From NCBI RefSeq assembly GCF_051401765.1, contig NW_027480422.1, positions 12,046,001 to 12,110,000 of the forward strand: a stretch of DNA of 64,000 nt. Direction: 5' to 3'. Of the stretch, positions 25,601 to 39,900 are shown piece after piece. This stretch comes from Calliopsis andreniformis. Its lineage: Eukaryota; Arthropoda; Insecta; Hymenoptera; Andrenidae. The notes under the pieces are model-generated. The model was not told the DNA's origin and searched no databases. It worked only from the letters and a program-made list of their open reading frames with translations. The number at the start of each line of letters is the position of its first letter. The first letter of the stretch is position 1. Made by a program: the position numbers and the translations under genes.

Positions 25601-28600
25601 GCAATTATTCCCGTTATACGATGGAAAAACTGTTGTATTTTTATTGTATTTTATGTTTCGGGCGTTGACTTCTAAGGCCTTAGCTATTCGATCTGGTGGA
25701 TCAACGCCCTAGGGTGAACACTAGGTTGCACCGGAACGTAGAAATGACCATATCTTTCACACTGGTTGCAATTATGCCAGTTATACGATGGCAAAACTGT
25801 TGTATTTATATTGTATTTTATGCTTCTGGCGTTGACTTCTAAGGCCCTAACTATTCGATGTTGTGGAGCAACGTCGTAGAGCAAATCCTAGGTTGCCCGG
25901 AACGGGGAAACGACCATCACGTTCACATTTGTTGCAATTACTCCCGTTATACGATGGAAAACTGTTGTATTTTATTGTATTTTATGCTTCTGTCGTTGAC
26001 TTCTTAGGCCCTAACTATTGGATCTGGTGGACCAACGCCCTAGAGTGAAGCCTAGATTGCCAGGAACGTGGAAATAACCATCACGTTCACATTTGTTGCA
26101 ATTATTCCCGTTATACGATGGAAAAACTGTTGTATTTTTATTGTATTTTATGCTTCTGGTATTGACTTCTAAGGCCCTAACTATTCGATCTGGTGGAGCA
26201 ACGCCCTAGACTGGAGCCTAGGTCGCCCGAAACGTAGAAATGACCATTACTTTCACTCTGGTTGCAATTATACATGCTATACGATGGACAAACTGTTGGA
26301 CTTTGATTGTACTTTATACTTCTGGCGTTGACTTCTAAGGCCCTATGTATTCGATCTGGTGGAGCAATGCCTCAGAGTTAAGTCTAGGACGCCAGGAACG
26401 TAGAAATGACCGTTACCTTCACGCTTGTTTCAATTATTCCTGTTATACGAAGGAAAAACTGTTGGATTTTGATTGTACTTTATGCTTCTGGCGTTGACTT
26501 CTAAGGCCCTATGTATTCGATCTGGTGGAGCAATACCTCAGAGTTAAGTCTAGGATGCCCGCAACGTAGAAATGGCCATTACTTTCACACTGGTTGCAAT
26601 TATTCGTTTTATACGATGGAAAAACTGTTGTACATATATCGTATTTTATGCTTCTGGCGTTGATTTCTTAGGCCCTAGCTATTCGATCTTGTGGAGCAAC
26701 GCCCTAGGGTGAAGCCTAGGTTGCCCGGAACGTAGAAATGACCATCACCTTCACTCTGGTTGCAATTATTCCTGTTATACGATGGAAAAGCTGTTGTATC
26801 TTTATTGTATTTTATGCTTCTGTCGTTGACTTCTTAGGCCCTAACTATTGGATCTGGTGGAGGAACGCCCTAGAGTGAAGTCTAGGTTGCCCGGAACGTG
26901 GAAATGACCATCACGTTCACATTTGTTGCAAATATTCCCGTTATACGATGGAAAAACTGTTGTATTTTTATTGTATTTTATGTTTCGGGCGTTGACTTCT
27001 AAGGCCTTAGCTATTCGATCTGTTGGAGCATCGCCCTAGGGTGAAACCTAGGTTTCCCGGAACGTAGAAATGACCGTATCTTTAACACTGGTTGCAATTA
27101 TGCCAGTTATACGATGGTAAAACTGATGTATTTTTATTGTATTTTATGCGTCTGGAGTTGTTTTCTAAGGCCCCTACTATTCGACCTGGTGGAGCCACGC
27201 CCTAGAGTGATGTCTAGGTTGCACGGACCGTAGAAATGTCCATTTCTTTCACACTGGTTGTAATTATTCCTGTTATACGGTGGAATAACTGCTCTATTTT
27301 TATTTTATTTTATGCTTCTCGCGTTGACTTCTATGGCCCTGGCTGTACGATCTGGTGGAGCATCGCCCTAGGGTGAAGCCTAGGTTGCCTGGAACGTAAA
27401 AATGACCATCACATTCACTCTGGTTGCAATTATTCCTGTTATACGATGGAAAAGCTGTTGTATCTTTATTGTATTTTATGCTTCTGTCGTTGACTTCTTA
27501 GGCCCTAACTTTTGGATCTGGTGGAGGAACGCCCTAGAGTGAAGCCTAGGTTGCCCGGAACGTGGAAATGACCATCACGTTCACATTTGTTGCAATTATT
27601 CCCGTTATACGATGGAAAAACTGTTGTATTTTTATTGTATTTTATGTTTCGGGCGTTGACTTCTAAGGCCTTAGCTATTCGATCTGGTGGATCAACGCCC
27701 TAGGGTGAACACTAGGTTGCACCGGAACGTAGAAATGACCATATCTTTCACACTGGTTGCAATTATGCCAGTTATACGATGGCAAAACTGTTGTATTTAT
27801 ATTGTATTTTATGCTTCTGGCGTTGACTTCTAAGGCCCTAACTATTCGATGTTGTGGAGCAACGTCGTAGAGCAAATCCTAGGTTGCCCGGAACGGGGAA
27901 ACGACCATCACGTTCACATTTGTTGCAATTACTCCCGTTATACGATGGAAAACTGTTGTATTTTATTGTATTTTATGCTTCTGTCGTTGACTTCTTAGGC
28001 CCTAACTATTGGATCTGGTGGACCAACGCCCTAGAGTGAAGCCTAGATTGCCAGGAACGTGGAAATAACCATCACGTTCACATTTGTTGCAATTATTCCC
28101 GTTATACGATGGAAAAACTGTTGTATTTTTATTGTATTTTATGCTTCTGGTATTGACTTCTAAGGCCCTAACTATTCGATCTGGTGGAGCAACGCCCTAG
28201 ACTGGAGCCTAGGTCGCCCGAAACGTAGAAATGACCATTACTTTCACTCTGGTTGCAATTATACATGCTATACGATGGACAAACTGTTGGACTTTGATTG
28301 TACTTTATACTTCTGGCGTTGACTTCTAAGGCCCTATGTATTCGATCTGGTGGAGCAATGCCTCAGAGTTAAGTCTAGGACGCCAGGAACGTAGAAATGA
28401 CCGTTACCTTCACGCTTGTTTCAATTATTCCTGTTATACGAAGGAAAAACTGTTGGATTTTGATTGTACTTTATGCTTCTGGCGTTGACTTCTAAGGCCC
28501 TATGTATTCGATCTGGTGGAGCAATACCTCAGAGTTAAGTCTAGGATGCCCGCAACGTAGAAATGGCCATTACTTTCACACTGGTTGCAATTATTCGTTT

Positions 28601-28661
28601 TATACGATGGAAAAACTGTTGTACATATATCGTATTTTATGCTTCTGGCGTTGATTTCTTA
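22689..28661 (+). repeat. 12-mer (1991-bp) higher-order repeat, three units
   Basis: Three tandem units at about 22689-24679, 24680-26670 and 26671-28661, with a period of 1991 (12 monomers minus one base). Units 2 and 3 are nearly identical throughout. Unit 1 matches them up to about 24050, and its last four monomers are different ones. Rare markers present once per unit are TGTTGTGGAGCAACGTCG (23867, 25858, 27849), CATTTGTTGCAAATATTCCC and ACCGTATCTTTAACACTGG. The unit-3 end and what follows it (27845-about 29210) recur at about 35306-36667 and 43106-44467. Confidence 0.9.
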
Positions 28662-30082
28662 GGCCCTAACGATTCGATCTGGTGGAGCACCGCCCTAGAG
28701 TGAAGCCTAGGTTGCCCGGAACGTAGAAATGATCATCACATTCACACTGGTTGTAATTATTCATGTTATACGATGGAGTAACTCTTGTACATATATCGTA
28801 TTTTATTCTTCTGGCGTTGACTTCATAGGCCCTAACTATTCGATCAGGTGGAGCAACGCCCTAGGGTGAAGCCTAGGCAGACCGGAACGTATATATGACC
28901 ATAACTTTCATACCGGTTGCAATTATTCGTTTTATACGATGGTAAAACTGTTGTATTTATTTTGTATTTGGTGCTCCTGGAGTTGACTTCTTAGGCCCTA
29001 ACTATTGGATCTGGTGGACCAACGCCCTAGAATGAAGCCTAGGTTCCTCGGAACGTAGACATGGCCATAACATTCATACTGGTTGCAATTATTCGTTTTA
29101 TACGATGGAAAAACTGTTGTGTTTTTATTTTATTTTATGCTTCTGGCGTTGACTTCTAAGTCCCTCGCTATTCGATCTGGTGGAGCAACGCCCTAGAGTG
29201 AAGCCTAGGTTGCCCGGAACGTAGAAATGACCATAGCTTTCACACTGGTTGCAATTATTCCTGTTATAGAAGGGAAAAACTGTTGTATTTATATTGTATT
29301 TTATGCTTCTGGCGTTGCCTTTTAGGCCCTAACTATTCGATCAGGTGGAGCAACGCCCTACAGCAAAACCTAGGTTGCCCGGAACGTAGAAATGACCATT
29401 ACCTTCACGCTTGTTGCAATTATTCCTGTTTTAGGATGGAAAAACTGTTGGATTTGTATTGTATTTTATGTTTCTGGCGTTGACTTCTAAGGCCGTAGCT
29501 ATTCGATGTGGTGGATCAGCGCCCTAGAGTGAAGCCTAGGTTGCCCGGAACGTAGAAATAACCATTACTTTCACACTGGTTGCAATTATTCGTTTTATAC
29601 GATGAAAAAACTGTTGTATTTAATTTGTATTTGGTGCTTCTGGCATTGACTTCTTAAGCCCTAACTATTGGTTGTGGTGGACCAACGCCCTTGTGTGAAG
29701 CCTAGGTTGCCCGGAACGTAGTAATGACCATATCTTTCACAGTGGTTGCAATTATGCCTGTTATACGATGGTAAGACTGTTGTATTTTTATTGTATATTA
29801 TGCGTCTGGAGTTGTTTTCTAAGTCCCCAACTATTCGACCTGGTGGAGCAACGCCCTAGAGTGAAGTCTAGATTGCACAGAACGTAGAAATGCCTATTTC
29901 TTTCACCCTGGTTGTAATTATTCCTATTATACGATGGAATAAATGCTCTATTTTTATTTTATTTTATGCATCTGGCGTTGACTTCTAAGCCCCTAGCTAT
30001 TCGATCTGGTGGAGCAGCGCCCTAGGGTGAAGCCTAGGTTGCCCTGAACGTAGAAATGACCATCACGTTCACATTTGTTGCA
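28662..30082 (+). repeat. Satellite linker related to 35.3-36.7 kb
   Basis: Satellite monomers without genes. The first part, up to about 29210, includes the unusual CTAGGCAGACCGG monomer and the CTAGGTTCCTCGG monomer in the same order as at 36.1-36.7 kb and 43.9-44.5 kb. The rest (29211-30082) contains monomers of the same families found in the following 8-mer repeat. Confidence 0.8.
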
Positions 30083-32745
30083 GTTATTCCCGTTATACGA
30101 TGGAAAAACTGTTGTATTTTTATTGTATTTTATGTTTCGGGCGTTGACTTCGAAGGCCCTAGCTATTCGACCTGGTGGAGCAACGCCCTGCAGTGAAGCC
30201 TAGGTTGCCCGGAACGTAGAAATGACCATTACCTTCACACTGTTTGCAAATATACATTATGTACGATGGAAAAGCTGTTGTATTTATATTGTATTTTATG
30301 CTTCTGGCGGTGACTTCTTAGGCCCTAACTATTGGATCTGGTGGACCAACGCACTAGAGTGAAGCCTAGGTTGCGCGGAACGTGGAAATGACCATCACGT
30401 TCACATTTGTTGCAATTATTCCCGTTTTACGATGGAATGACTGTTGTGTTTTTATTGTATTTTATGTTTCGGGCGTTGACTTCTAAGTCCCCAGCTATTC
30501 GATCTGGTGGAGCAACGCCCTAGAGTGAAGCCTAGGTTGCCCAGAACGTAGAAATGACCATAGCTATCACACTGGTTGCAATTATTCCTGTTATAGAAGA
30601 GAAAAACTCTTGTATTTATATTGTATTTTAGCTTCTGGCGTTGCCTTTTAGGCCCTAACTATTCGATCAGGTGGAGCAACGCCCTAGGGTGTAGCCTGGG
30701 TTGCCCGGAACGTAGAAATGACCATTACTTTCACACTGGTTGCAATTATTCGGTCTATACGATGGAAAAACTGTTGTATTTATTTTGTATTTGGTGCTTC
30801 TGGCGTTGACTTCTTAGGCTCTAACTGTTGGATGTGGTGGAACAACGCCCTAGAGTGTAGCCTAGGTTGCCCGTAACGTAGAAATGACCATATCTTTCAG
30901 ACTGGTTGCAATTATTCCTGTCATACGATGAAAAAAATGATGTATTTTTATCGTATTTTATGCTCCAGGTGTTGACTTCTAAGGCCCTAACTATTCGATG
31001 TGGTGGAGCAACGCCCTAGAGCAAAACCTAGGTTTCCCGGAACGTAGAAATGACCATTACCTTCACGCTTGTTGCAATTATTCCTGTTATAGGATGGAAA
31101 AACTGTTGGATTTATATTGTATTTTATGTTTCTGGCGTTGACTTCCTAGGCCGTAGCTACTCGATGTGGTGGATCAGCGCCCTAGAGTGAAGCCTAGGTT
31201 GCCCGGAACGTAGAAATTACCATTACTTTCACAATGGTTGCAATTATTCGTTTTATACGATGGAAAAACTGTTGTATTTATTTTGAATTTGGTTCTTCTG
31301 GCATTGACTTCTTAAGCCCTAACTATTGGTTGTGGTGGACCAACGCCCTAGAGTGAAGCCTAGGTTGCCCGGAACGTAGAAATGACCATATCTTTGACAC
31401 TGGTTGCAATTATTCCCGTTATACGATGGAAAAACTGTTGTATTTTTATTGTATTTTATGTTTCGGGCGTTGACTTCGAAGGCCCTAGCTATTCGACCTG
31501 GTGGAGCAACGCCCTGCAGTGAAGCCTAGGTTGCCCGGAACGTAGAAATGACCATTACCTTCACACTGTTTGCAAATATACATTATGTACGATGGAAAAG
31601 CTGTTGTATTTATATTGTATTTTATGCTTCTGGCGGTGACTTCTTAGGCCCTAACTATTGGATCTGGTGGACCAACGCACTAGAGTGAAGCCTAGGTTGC
31701 CCGGAACGTGGAAATGACCATCACGTTCACATTTGTTGCAATTATTCCCGTTTTACGATGGAATGACTGTTGTATTTTTATTGTATTTTATGTTTCGGGC
31801 GTTGACTTCTAAGTCCCCAGCTATTCGATCTGGTGGAGCAACGCCCTAGAGTGAAGCCTAGGTTGCCCAGGACGTAGAAATGACCATAGCTATCACACTG
31901 GTTGCAATTATTCCTGTTATAGAAGAGAAAAACTCTTGTATTTATATTGTATTTTAGCTTCTGGCGTTGCCTTTTAGGCCCTAACTATTCGATCAGGTGG
32001 AGCAACGCCCTAGGGTGTAGCCTGGGTTGCCCGGAACGTAGAAATGACCATTACTTTCACACTGGTTGCAATTATTCGGTCTATACGAAGGAAAAACTGT
32101 TGTATTGATTTTGTATTTGGTGCTTCTGGCGTTGACTTCTTAGGCTCTAACTGTTGGATGTGGTGGAACAACGCCCTATAGTGTAGCCTAGGTTGCCCGT
32201 AACGTAGAAATGACCATATCTTTCAGACTGGTTGCAATTATTCCTGTCATACGATGAAAAAAATGATGTATTTTTATCGTATTTTATGCTCCAGGTGTTG
32301 ACTTCTAAGGCCCTAACTATTCGATGTGGTGGAGCAACGCCCTAGAGCAAAACCTAGGTTTCCCGGAACGTAGAAATGACCATTACCTTCACGCTTGTTG
32401 CAATTATTCCTGTTATAGGATGGAAAAACTGTTGGATTTATATTGTATTTTATGTTTCTGGCGTTGACTTCCAAGGCCGTAGCTATTCGATGTGGTGGAC
32501 CAGCGCCCTAGAGTGAAGCCTAGGTTGCCCGGAACGTAGAAATTACCATTACTTTCACAATGGTTGCAATTATTCGTTTTATACGATGGAAAAACTGTTG
32601 TATTTATTTTGAATTTGGTGCTTCTGGCATTGACTTCTTAAGCCCTAACTATTGGTTGTGGTGGACCAACGCCCTAGAGTGAAGCCTAGGTTGCCCGGAA
32701 CGTAGAAATGACCATATCTTTGACAGTGGTTGCAATTATTCCCGT
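30083..32745 (+). repeat. 8-mer (1326-bp) higher-order repeat, two units
   Basis: Two tandem units, about 30083-31408 and 31409-32734. The marker TATAGAAGAGAAAAACTC occurs in both at an offset of 1326. Each unit carries the same short deletion, in which TTTTAGCTTC replaces TTTTATGCTTC. That explains why the period is two bases short of 8 x 166. Differences between the units are few, for example GCGCGG against GCCCGG near 30373/31699. Confidence 0.88.
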
Positions 32746-33965
32746 TATACGATGGAAAAACTGTTGTATTTTTATTGTATTTTATGTTTCGGGCGTTGAC
32801 TTCTAAGGCCCTAGCTATTCGATCTGGTGGAGCAACGCCCTAGAGTGATGTCTAGGTTGCACGGAACGTAGAAATGCCCATTTCTTTCACACTGGTTGAA
32901 ATTATTCCTGTTATACGATGGAATAACTGCTCTATTTTTATTTTCTTTTATGCTTCTGGCGTTGACTTCTAAGGCCCTAGCTATTCGATCTGGTGGAGCA
33001 ACCCCCTAGGGTGAAGCCTAGGTTGCCCGGAACGTAGAAATGACCATATCTTTCAGACTGGTTGCAATTATTCCTGTTATACGATGAAAAAGATGATGTA
33101 TTTTTATTGTATTTTATGCTTCAGGCGTTGACCACTAAGGCCCTAACTATTCGATGTTGTGGAGCAACGTCGTAGAGCAAAGCCTAGGTTGCCCGGAACG
33201 TAGAAACGACCATCACGTTCACATTTGTTGCAATTACTCCCGTTATACGATGGAAAACTGTTGTATTTTATTGCATTTTATGCTTCTGTCGTTGACTTCT
33301 CAGGCCCTAACTATTGGATCTGGTGGACCAACGCCATAGAGTGAAGCCTAGATTGCCCGGAACGTGGAAATAGCCATCACGTTCACATTTGTTGCAATTA
33401 TTCCCGTTATACGATGGAAAAACTGTTGTATTTTTATTGTATTTTATGCTTCTAGCATTGACTTCTAAGGCCCTAACTATTCGATCTGGTGGAGTAACGC
33501 CCTAGACTGGAGCCTAGGTCGCCCGAAACGTAGAAATGACCATTACTTTCACTCTGGTTGCAATTATAAATGCTATACGATGGACAAACTGTTGGACTTT
33601 GATTGTACTTTATACTTCTGGCGTTGACTTCTAAGGCCTTATGTATTCGATCTGGTGGAGCAATGCCTCAGAGTTAAGTCTAGGACGCCAGGAACGTAGA
33701 AATGACCGTTACCTTCACGCTTGTTTCAATTATTCCTGTTATACGATGGAAAAACTGTTGGATTTTGATTGTACTTTATGTTTCTGGCGTTGACTTCTAA
33801 GGCCCTATGTATTCGATCTGGTGGAGCAATACCTCAGAGTTAAGTCTAGGATGCCCGCAACGTAGAAATGGCCATTACTTTCACACTGGTTGCAATTATT
33901 CGTTTTATACGATGGAAAAACTGTTGTACATATATCGTATTTTATGCTTCTGGCGTTGATTTCTT
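32746..33965 (+). repeat. Satellite segment, first part of a 13-mer (2156-bp) pair
   Basis: This segment and what follows it (to about 34205) recur at about 34900-36360 with an offset of 2156-2157 (13 monomers minus one or two bases). The shared markers GTGATGTCTAGG (32844 and 35001) and TGTTGTGGAGCAACGTCG (33155 and 35311) are in the same order. After about 36400 the second unit takes the path seen at 28.9-29.2 kb instead. It contains no genes. Confidence 0.78.
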
Positions 33966-36900
33966 AGGCCCTAACGATTCGATCTGGTGGAGCACCGCCC
34001 TAGAGTGAAGCCTAGGTTGCCCGGAACGTAGAAATGATCATCGCATTCACACTGGTTGCAATTATTCATGTTATACGATGCAGTAACTCTTGTACATATA
34101 TCGTATTTTATTCTTCTGGCGTTGACTTCATAGGCCCTAACTATGCGATCAGGTGGAGCAACGCCCTAGGGTGAAGCCTAGGCAGACCGGAACGTAGATA
34201 TGACCATAACTTTCATACTGGTTGCAATTATTCGTTTTATACGATGGAAAAACTGTTGTATTTATTTTGTATTTGGTGCTTCTGGCGTTGACTTCTTAGG
34301 CCCTAACTGTTGGATGTGGTGGACCAACGCCCTAGAGTGAAGCCTAGGTTGCCCGGAACGTAGAAATGACAATATCTTTCAGACTGGTTGCAATTATTCC
34401 TGTTATACGATGAAAAAAATGATGTATTTTTATTGTATTTTATGCTTCAGGCGTTGACTGCTAAGGCCCTAACTATTCGATGTGGTGGAGCAACGCCCTA
34501 GAGCAAAACCTAGGTTGCCCGGAACGTAGAAATGACCATTACCTTCACGCTTGTTGCAATTATTCCTGTTATACGATGGAAAAACTGTTGTATTTTTATT
34601 GTATTTTATGCTTCTGGCATTGACTTCTAAGGCCCTAACTGTTCCATCTGGTGGATCAACGCCCTAGAGTGAAGCCTAGGTTGCCCGGAACGTAGAAATG
34701 ACCATTACTTTCACACTGGTTGCAATTATTCGTTTTATATGATGGAAAAACTGTTGTATTTATTTTGTATTTGGTGCTTCTGGCATTGACTTCTTAAGCC
34801 CTAACTATTGGTTGTGGTGGACCAATGCCCTAGAGTGAAGCCTAGGTTGCCCGGAACGTAGAAATGACCATATCTTTCACACTGGTTGCAATTATTCCCG
34901 TTATACGATGGAAAACCTGTTGCATTTTTATTGTATTTTATGTTTCGGGCGTTGACTTCTAAGGCCCTAGCTATTCGATCTGGTGGAGCAACGCCCTAGA
35001 GTGATGTCTAGGTTGCATCGAACGTAGAAATGCCCATTTCTTTCACACTGGTTGAAATTATTCCTGTTATACGATGGAACAACTGCCCTATTTTTATTTT
35101 ATTTTATGCTTCTGGCGTTGACTTCTAAGGCCCTAGCTATTCGATCTGGTGGAGCAACGCCCTAGGGTGAAGCCTAGGTTGCCCGGAACGTAGAAATGAC
35201 CATACCTTTCAGACCGGTTGCAATTATTCCTGTTATACGATGAAAAAGATGATGTATTTTTATTGTATTTTATGCTTCAGGCGTTGACTTCTAAGGCCCT
35301 AACTATTCGATGTTGTGGAGCAACGTCGTAGAGCAAAGCCTAGGTTGCCCGGAACGGGGAAACGACCATCACGTTCACATTTGTTGCAATTACTCCCGTT
35401 ATACGATGGAAAACTGTTGTATTTTATTGTATTTTATGCTTCTGTCGTTGACTTCTTAGGCCCTAACTATTGGATCTGGTGGACCAACGCCCTAGAGTGA
35501 AGCCTAGATTGCCAGGAACGTGGAAATAACCATCACGTTCACATTCGTTGCAATTATTCCCGTTATACGATGGAAAAACTGTTGTATTTTTATTGTATTT
35601 TATGCTTCTGGTATTGACTTCTAAGGCCCTAACTATTCGATCTGGTGGAGCAACGCCCTAGACTGGAGCCTAGGTCGCCCGAAACGTAGAAATGACCATT
35701 ACTTTCACTCTGGTTGCTATTATACATGCTATACGATGGACAAACTGTTGGACTTTGATTGTACTTTATACTTCTGGCGTTGACTTCTAAGGCCCTATGT
35801 ATTCGATCTGGTGGAGCAATGCCTCAGAGTTAAGTCTAGGACGCCAGGAACGTAAAAATGTCCGTTACCTTCACGCTTGTTTCAATTATTCCTGTTATAC
35901 GATGGACAAACTGTTGGATTTTGATTGTACTTTATGCTTCTGGCGTTGACTTCTAAGGCCCTATGTATTCGATCTGGTGGATCAATACCTCAGAGTTAAG
36001 TCTAGGATGCCCGCAACATAGAAATGGCCATTACTTTCACACTGGTTGCAATTATTCGTTTTATACGATGGAAAAACTGTTGTACATATATCGTATTTTA
36101 TGCTTCTGGCGTTGATTTCTTAGGCCCTAACGATTCGATCTGGTGGAGCACCGCCCTAGAGTGAAGCCTAGGTTGCCCGGAACGTAGAAATGATCATCAC
36201 ATTCACACTGGTTGCAATTATTCATGTTATACGATGGAGTAACTCTTGTACATATATCCTATTTTATTCTTCTGGCGTTGACTTCATAGGCCCTAACTAT
36301 TCGATCAGGTGGAGCAACGCCCTAGGGTGAAGCCTAGGCAGACCGGTACGTAGATATGACCATAACTTTCATACTGGTTGCAATTATTCGTTTTATACGA
36401 TGGTAAAACTGTTGTATTTATTTTGTATTTGGTGCTCCTGGAGTTGACTTCTTAGGCCCTAACTATTGGATCTGGTGGACCAACGCCCTAGAATGAAGCC
36501 TAGGTTCCTCGGAACGTAGACATAGCCATAACATTCATACTGGTTGCAATTATTCGTTTTATACGATGGAAAAACTGTTGTATTTTTATTTTATTTTATG
36601 CTTCTGGCGTTGACTTCTAAGTCCCTCGCTATTCGATCTGGTGGAGCAACGCCCTAGAGTGAAGCCTAGGTTGCCCGGAACGTAGAAATGACCTGTACTT
36701 TCACACTGGTTGCAATTATTATTGTTCTACAATGGAAAAACTGTTGTACTTATGTTGTATTTTATGCTTCTGGCGTCGAATTCGAAGTCCCTAACTATTC
36801 GATCTGGTGGAGCAACGCCATAGAGTGAAGCCTAGGATGCCCGGAACGCAGAAATGACCGTTACTTTCACACTGTTTGCAAATATGCATAATATACGATG

Positions 36901-39900
36901 GAAAAGCTGTTGTATTTATATTGTATTTTATGCTTCTTGCGTTGACTTCTTTGGCCCTAACTATTTGATCTGGTGGAGCACCGCCCTGTAGTGAAGCCTA
37001 GGTTGCCCGGAACGTAGAAATGACCATTACTTCCACACTGTTTGCAATTATTCATATTATACAGTGGACAAGCTGTTGTATCTATTTTGTATTTTATGCT
37101 TCTGGCATTGACTTCTGAGGCCCTAACTATTCGATGTGGTGGAGCAACGCCCTAGAGCGAAACCTCGGTTGCCCAGAACGTAGAAATGACCATTATTTTC
37201 ACACTGGTTGCCATTATTCCTGTTATACGATGGACAAACTGTTGGATTTTTATTGTACTTTATGCTTCTGGCGTTGACTTCTAAGGCCCTACCTATTGGA
37301 TCTGGTGGAGCAACGCCTAGGGTGGAGCCTAGGTTGCCGGAAAGTAGAAATGACCATTACTTCCACACTGTTTGCAATTATTCATTTTATACAATGGAAA
37401 AGCTGTTGTATTTATATTGTTTTTTATAGTTATGGCGTTGACTTCTAAGGCCGCAGCTATTCGATGTGGTTGAGCAACGCCCTAGAGTGAAGCCTAGGTT
37501 GCCCGGAACGTAGAAATGACCATACCTTTCACACTGGTTGCAATTATTCCTGTTATACAAGGGAATAACTGTTGTATTTATATTGCAGTTTACGCTTCTG
37601 GCGTTGACTTCTTAGGCCCTAACTATTCGATCTGGTGGAGCAACGCCCTCGGGTGAAGCCTAGGTTGCCGGGAACGTAGAAATGACCATTACTTTCACAC
37701 TGGTTGCAATTATTCGGTCTATACGATGGAAAAACTGTTGTATTTATTTTGTATTTGGTGCTTCTGGCATTGACTTCTTAAGCCCTAACTATTGGTTGTG
37801 GTGGACCAACGCCCTAGAGTGAAGCCTAGGTTGCCCGGAACGTAGTAATGACCATATCTTGCACACTGGTTGCAATTATGCCAGTTATACGATGGTAAAA
37901 CTGTTGTATTTTTATTGTATTTTATGCGTCTGGAGTTGTTTTCTAAGGCCCCAACTATTCGGCCTGGTGCAGCATCGCCCCAGAGTGAAGTCTAGGTTGC
38001 ACGGAACGCAGAAGTGCGCCATTTCTTTCACACTGGTTGTAATTATTCCTGTTATACGATGGAAGAACTGCTCTATTTTTATTTTATTTTATGCTAATGG
38101 CGTTGACTTCTAAGGACCTAGCTATTCGATCTGGTGGAGCAACGCAACCAGGGTGAAGCCTAGGTTGCCCGGAACGTAAAAATGACCCTCACGTTCACAT
38201 TTGTTGCAATTATCCCCGTTATGCGATGGAAAAACTGTTGTATTTATATTATATTTTATGCTTCAGGCGTTGACTTCTAAGGCCGTAGCTATTCGATGTG
38301 GTGGTGCAATGCCCTAGAGTGAAGCCTAGGTTGCCCGGAACGTAGAAGTGACCGTTACCTCCATTCTGTTTGCAATTATTCATATTATACACTGGAAAAA
38401 CCGTTGTATTTATATTGTATTTTATGCTTCTGGCATTGACTTCTAAGGCCCTGGCTATTCGATGTGGTGGAGCAACGCCCTAGAGCGAAACCTCGGTTGC
38501 CCAGAACGTAGAAATGACCATTATTTTCACACTGGTTGCCATTATTCCTGTTATACGATGGACAAACTGTTGGATTTTTATTGTACTTTATGCTTCTGGC
38601 GTTGACTTCTAAGGCCCTACCTATTGGATCTGGTGGAGCAACGCCTAGGGTGGAGCCTAGGTTGCCGGAAAGTAGAAATGACCATTACTTCCACACTGTT
38701 TGCAATTATTCATTTTATACAATGGAAAAGCTGTTGTATTTATATTGTTTTTTATAGTTATGGCGTTGACTTCTAAGGCCGCAGCTATTCGATGTGGTTG
38801 AGCAACGCCCTAGAGTGAAGCCTAGGTTGCCCGGAACGTAGAAATGACCATACCTTTCACACTGGTTGCAATTATTCCTGTTATACAAGGGAATAACTGT
38901 TGTATTTATATTGCAGTTTACGCTTCTGGCGTTGACTTCTTAGGCCCTAACTATTCGATCTGGTGGAGCAACGCCCTCGGGTGAAGCCTAGGTTGCCCGG
39001 AACGTAGAAATGACCATTACTTTCACACTGGTTGCAATTATTCGGTCTATACGATGGAAAAACTGTTGTATTTATTTTGTATTTGGTGCTTCTGGCATTG
39101 ACTTCTTAAGCCCTAACTATTGGTTGTGGTGGACCAACGCCCTAGAGTGAAGCCTAGGTTGCCCGGAACGTAGTAATGACCATATCTTGCACACTGGATG
39201 CAATTATGCCAGTTATACGATGGTAAAACTGTTGTATTTTTATTGTATTTTATGCGTCTGGAGTTGTTTTCTAAGGCCCCAACTATTCGGCCTGGTGCAG
39301 CATCGCCCCAGAGTGAAGTCTAGGTTGCACGGAACGCAGAAGTGCGCCATTTCTTTCACACTGGTTGTAATTATTCCTGTTATACGATGGAAGAACTGCT
39401 CTATTTTTATTTTATTTTATGCTAATGGCGTTGACTTCTAAGGACCTAGCTATTCGATCTGGTGGAGCAACGCAACCAGGGTGAAGCCTAGGTTGCCCGG
39501 AACGTAAAAATGACCCTCACGTTCACATTTGTTGCAATTATCCCCGTTATGCGATGGAAAAACTGTTGTATTTATATTATATTTTATGCTTCAGGCGTTG
39601 ACTTCTAAGGCCGTAGCTATTCGATGTGGTGGTGCAATGCCCTAGAGTGAAGCCTAGGTTGCCCGGAACGTAGAAGTGACCGTTACCTCCATTCTGTTTG
39701 CAATTATTCATATTATACACTGGAAAAACCGTTGTATTTATATTGTATTTTATGCTTCTGGCATTGACTTCTAAGGCCCTGGCTATTCGATGTGGTGGAG
39801 CAACGCCCTAGAGTGAAGCCTAGGTTGCCCGGAACGTAGAAATGACCATAGCTTTCACACTGGTTGCAATTATTCTTGTTATACGATGGGAAAACTGTTG

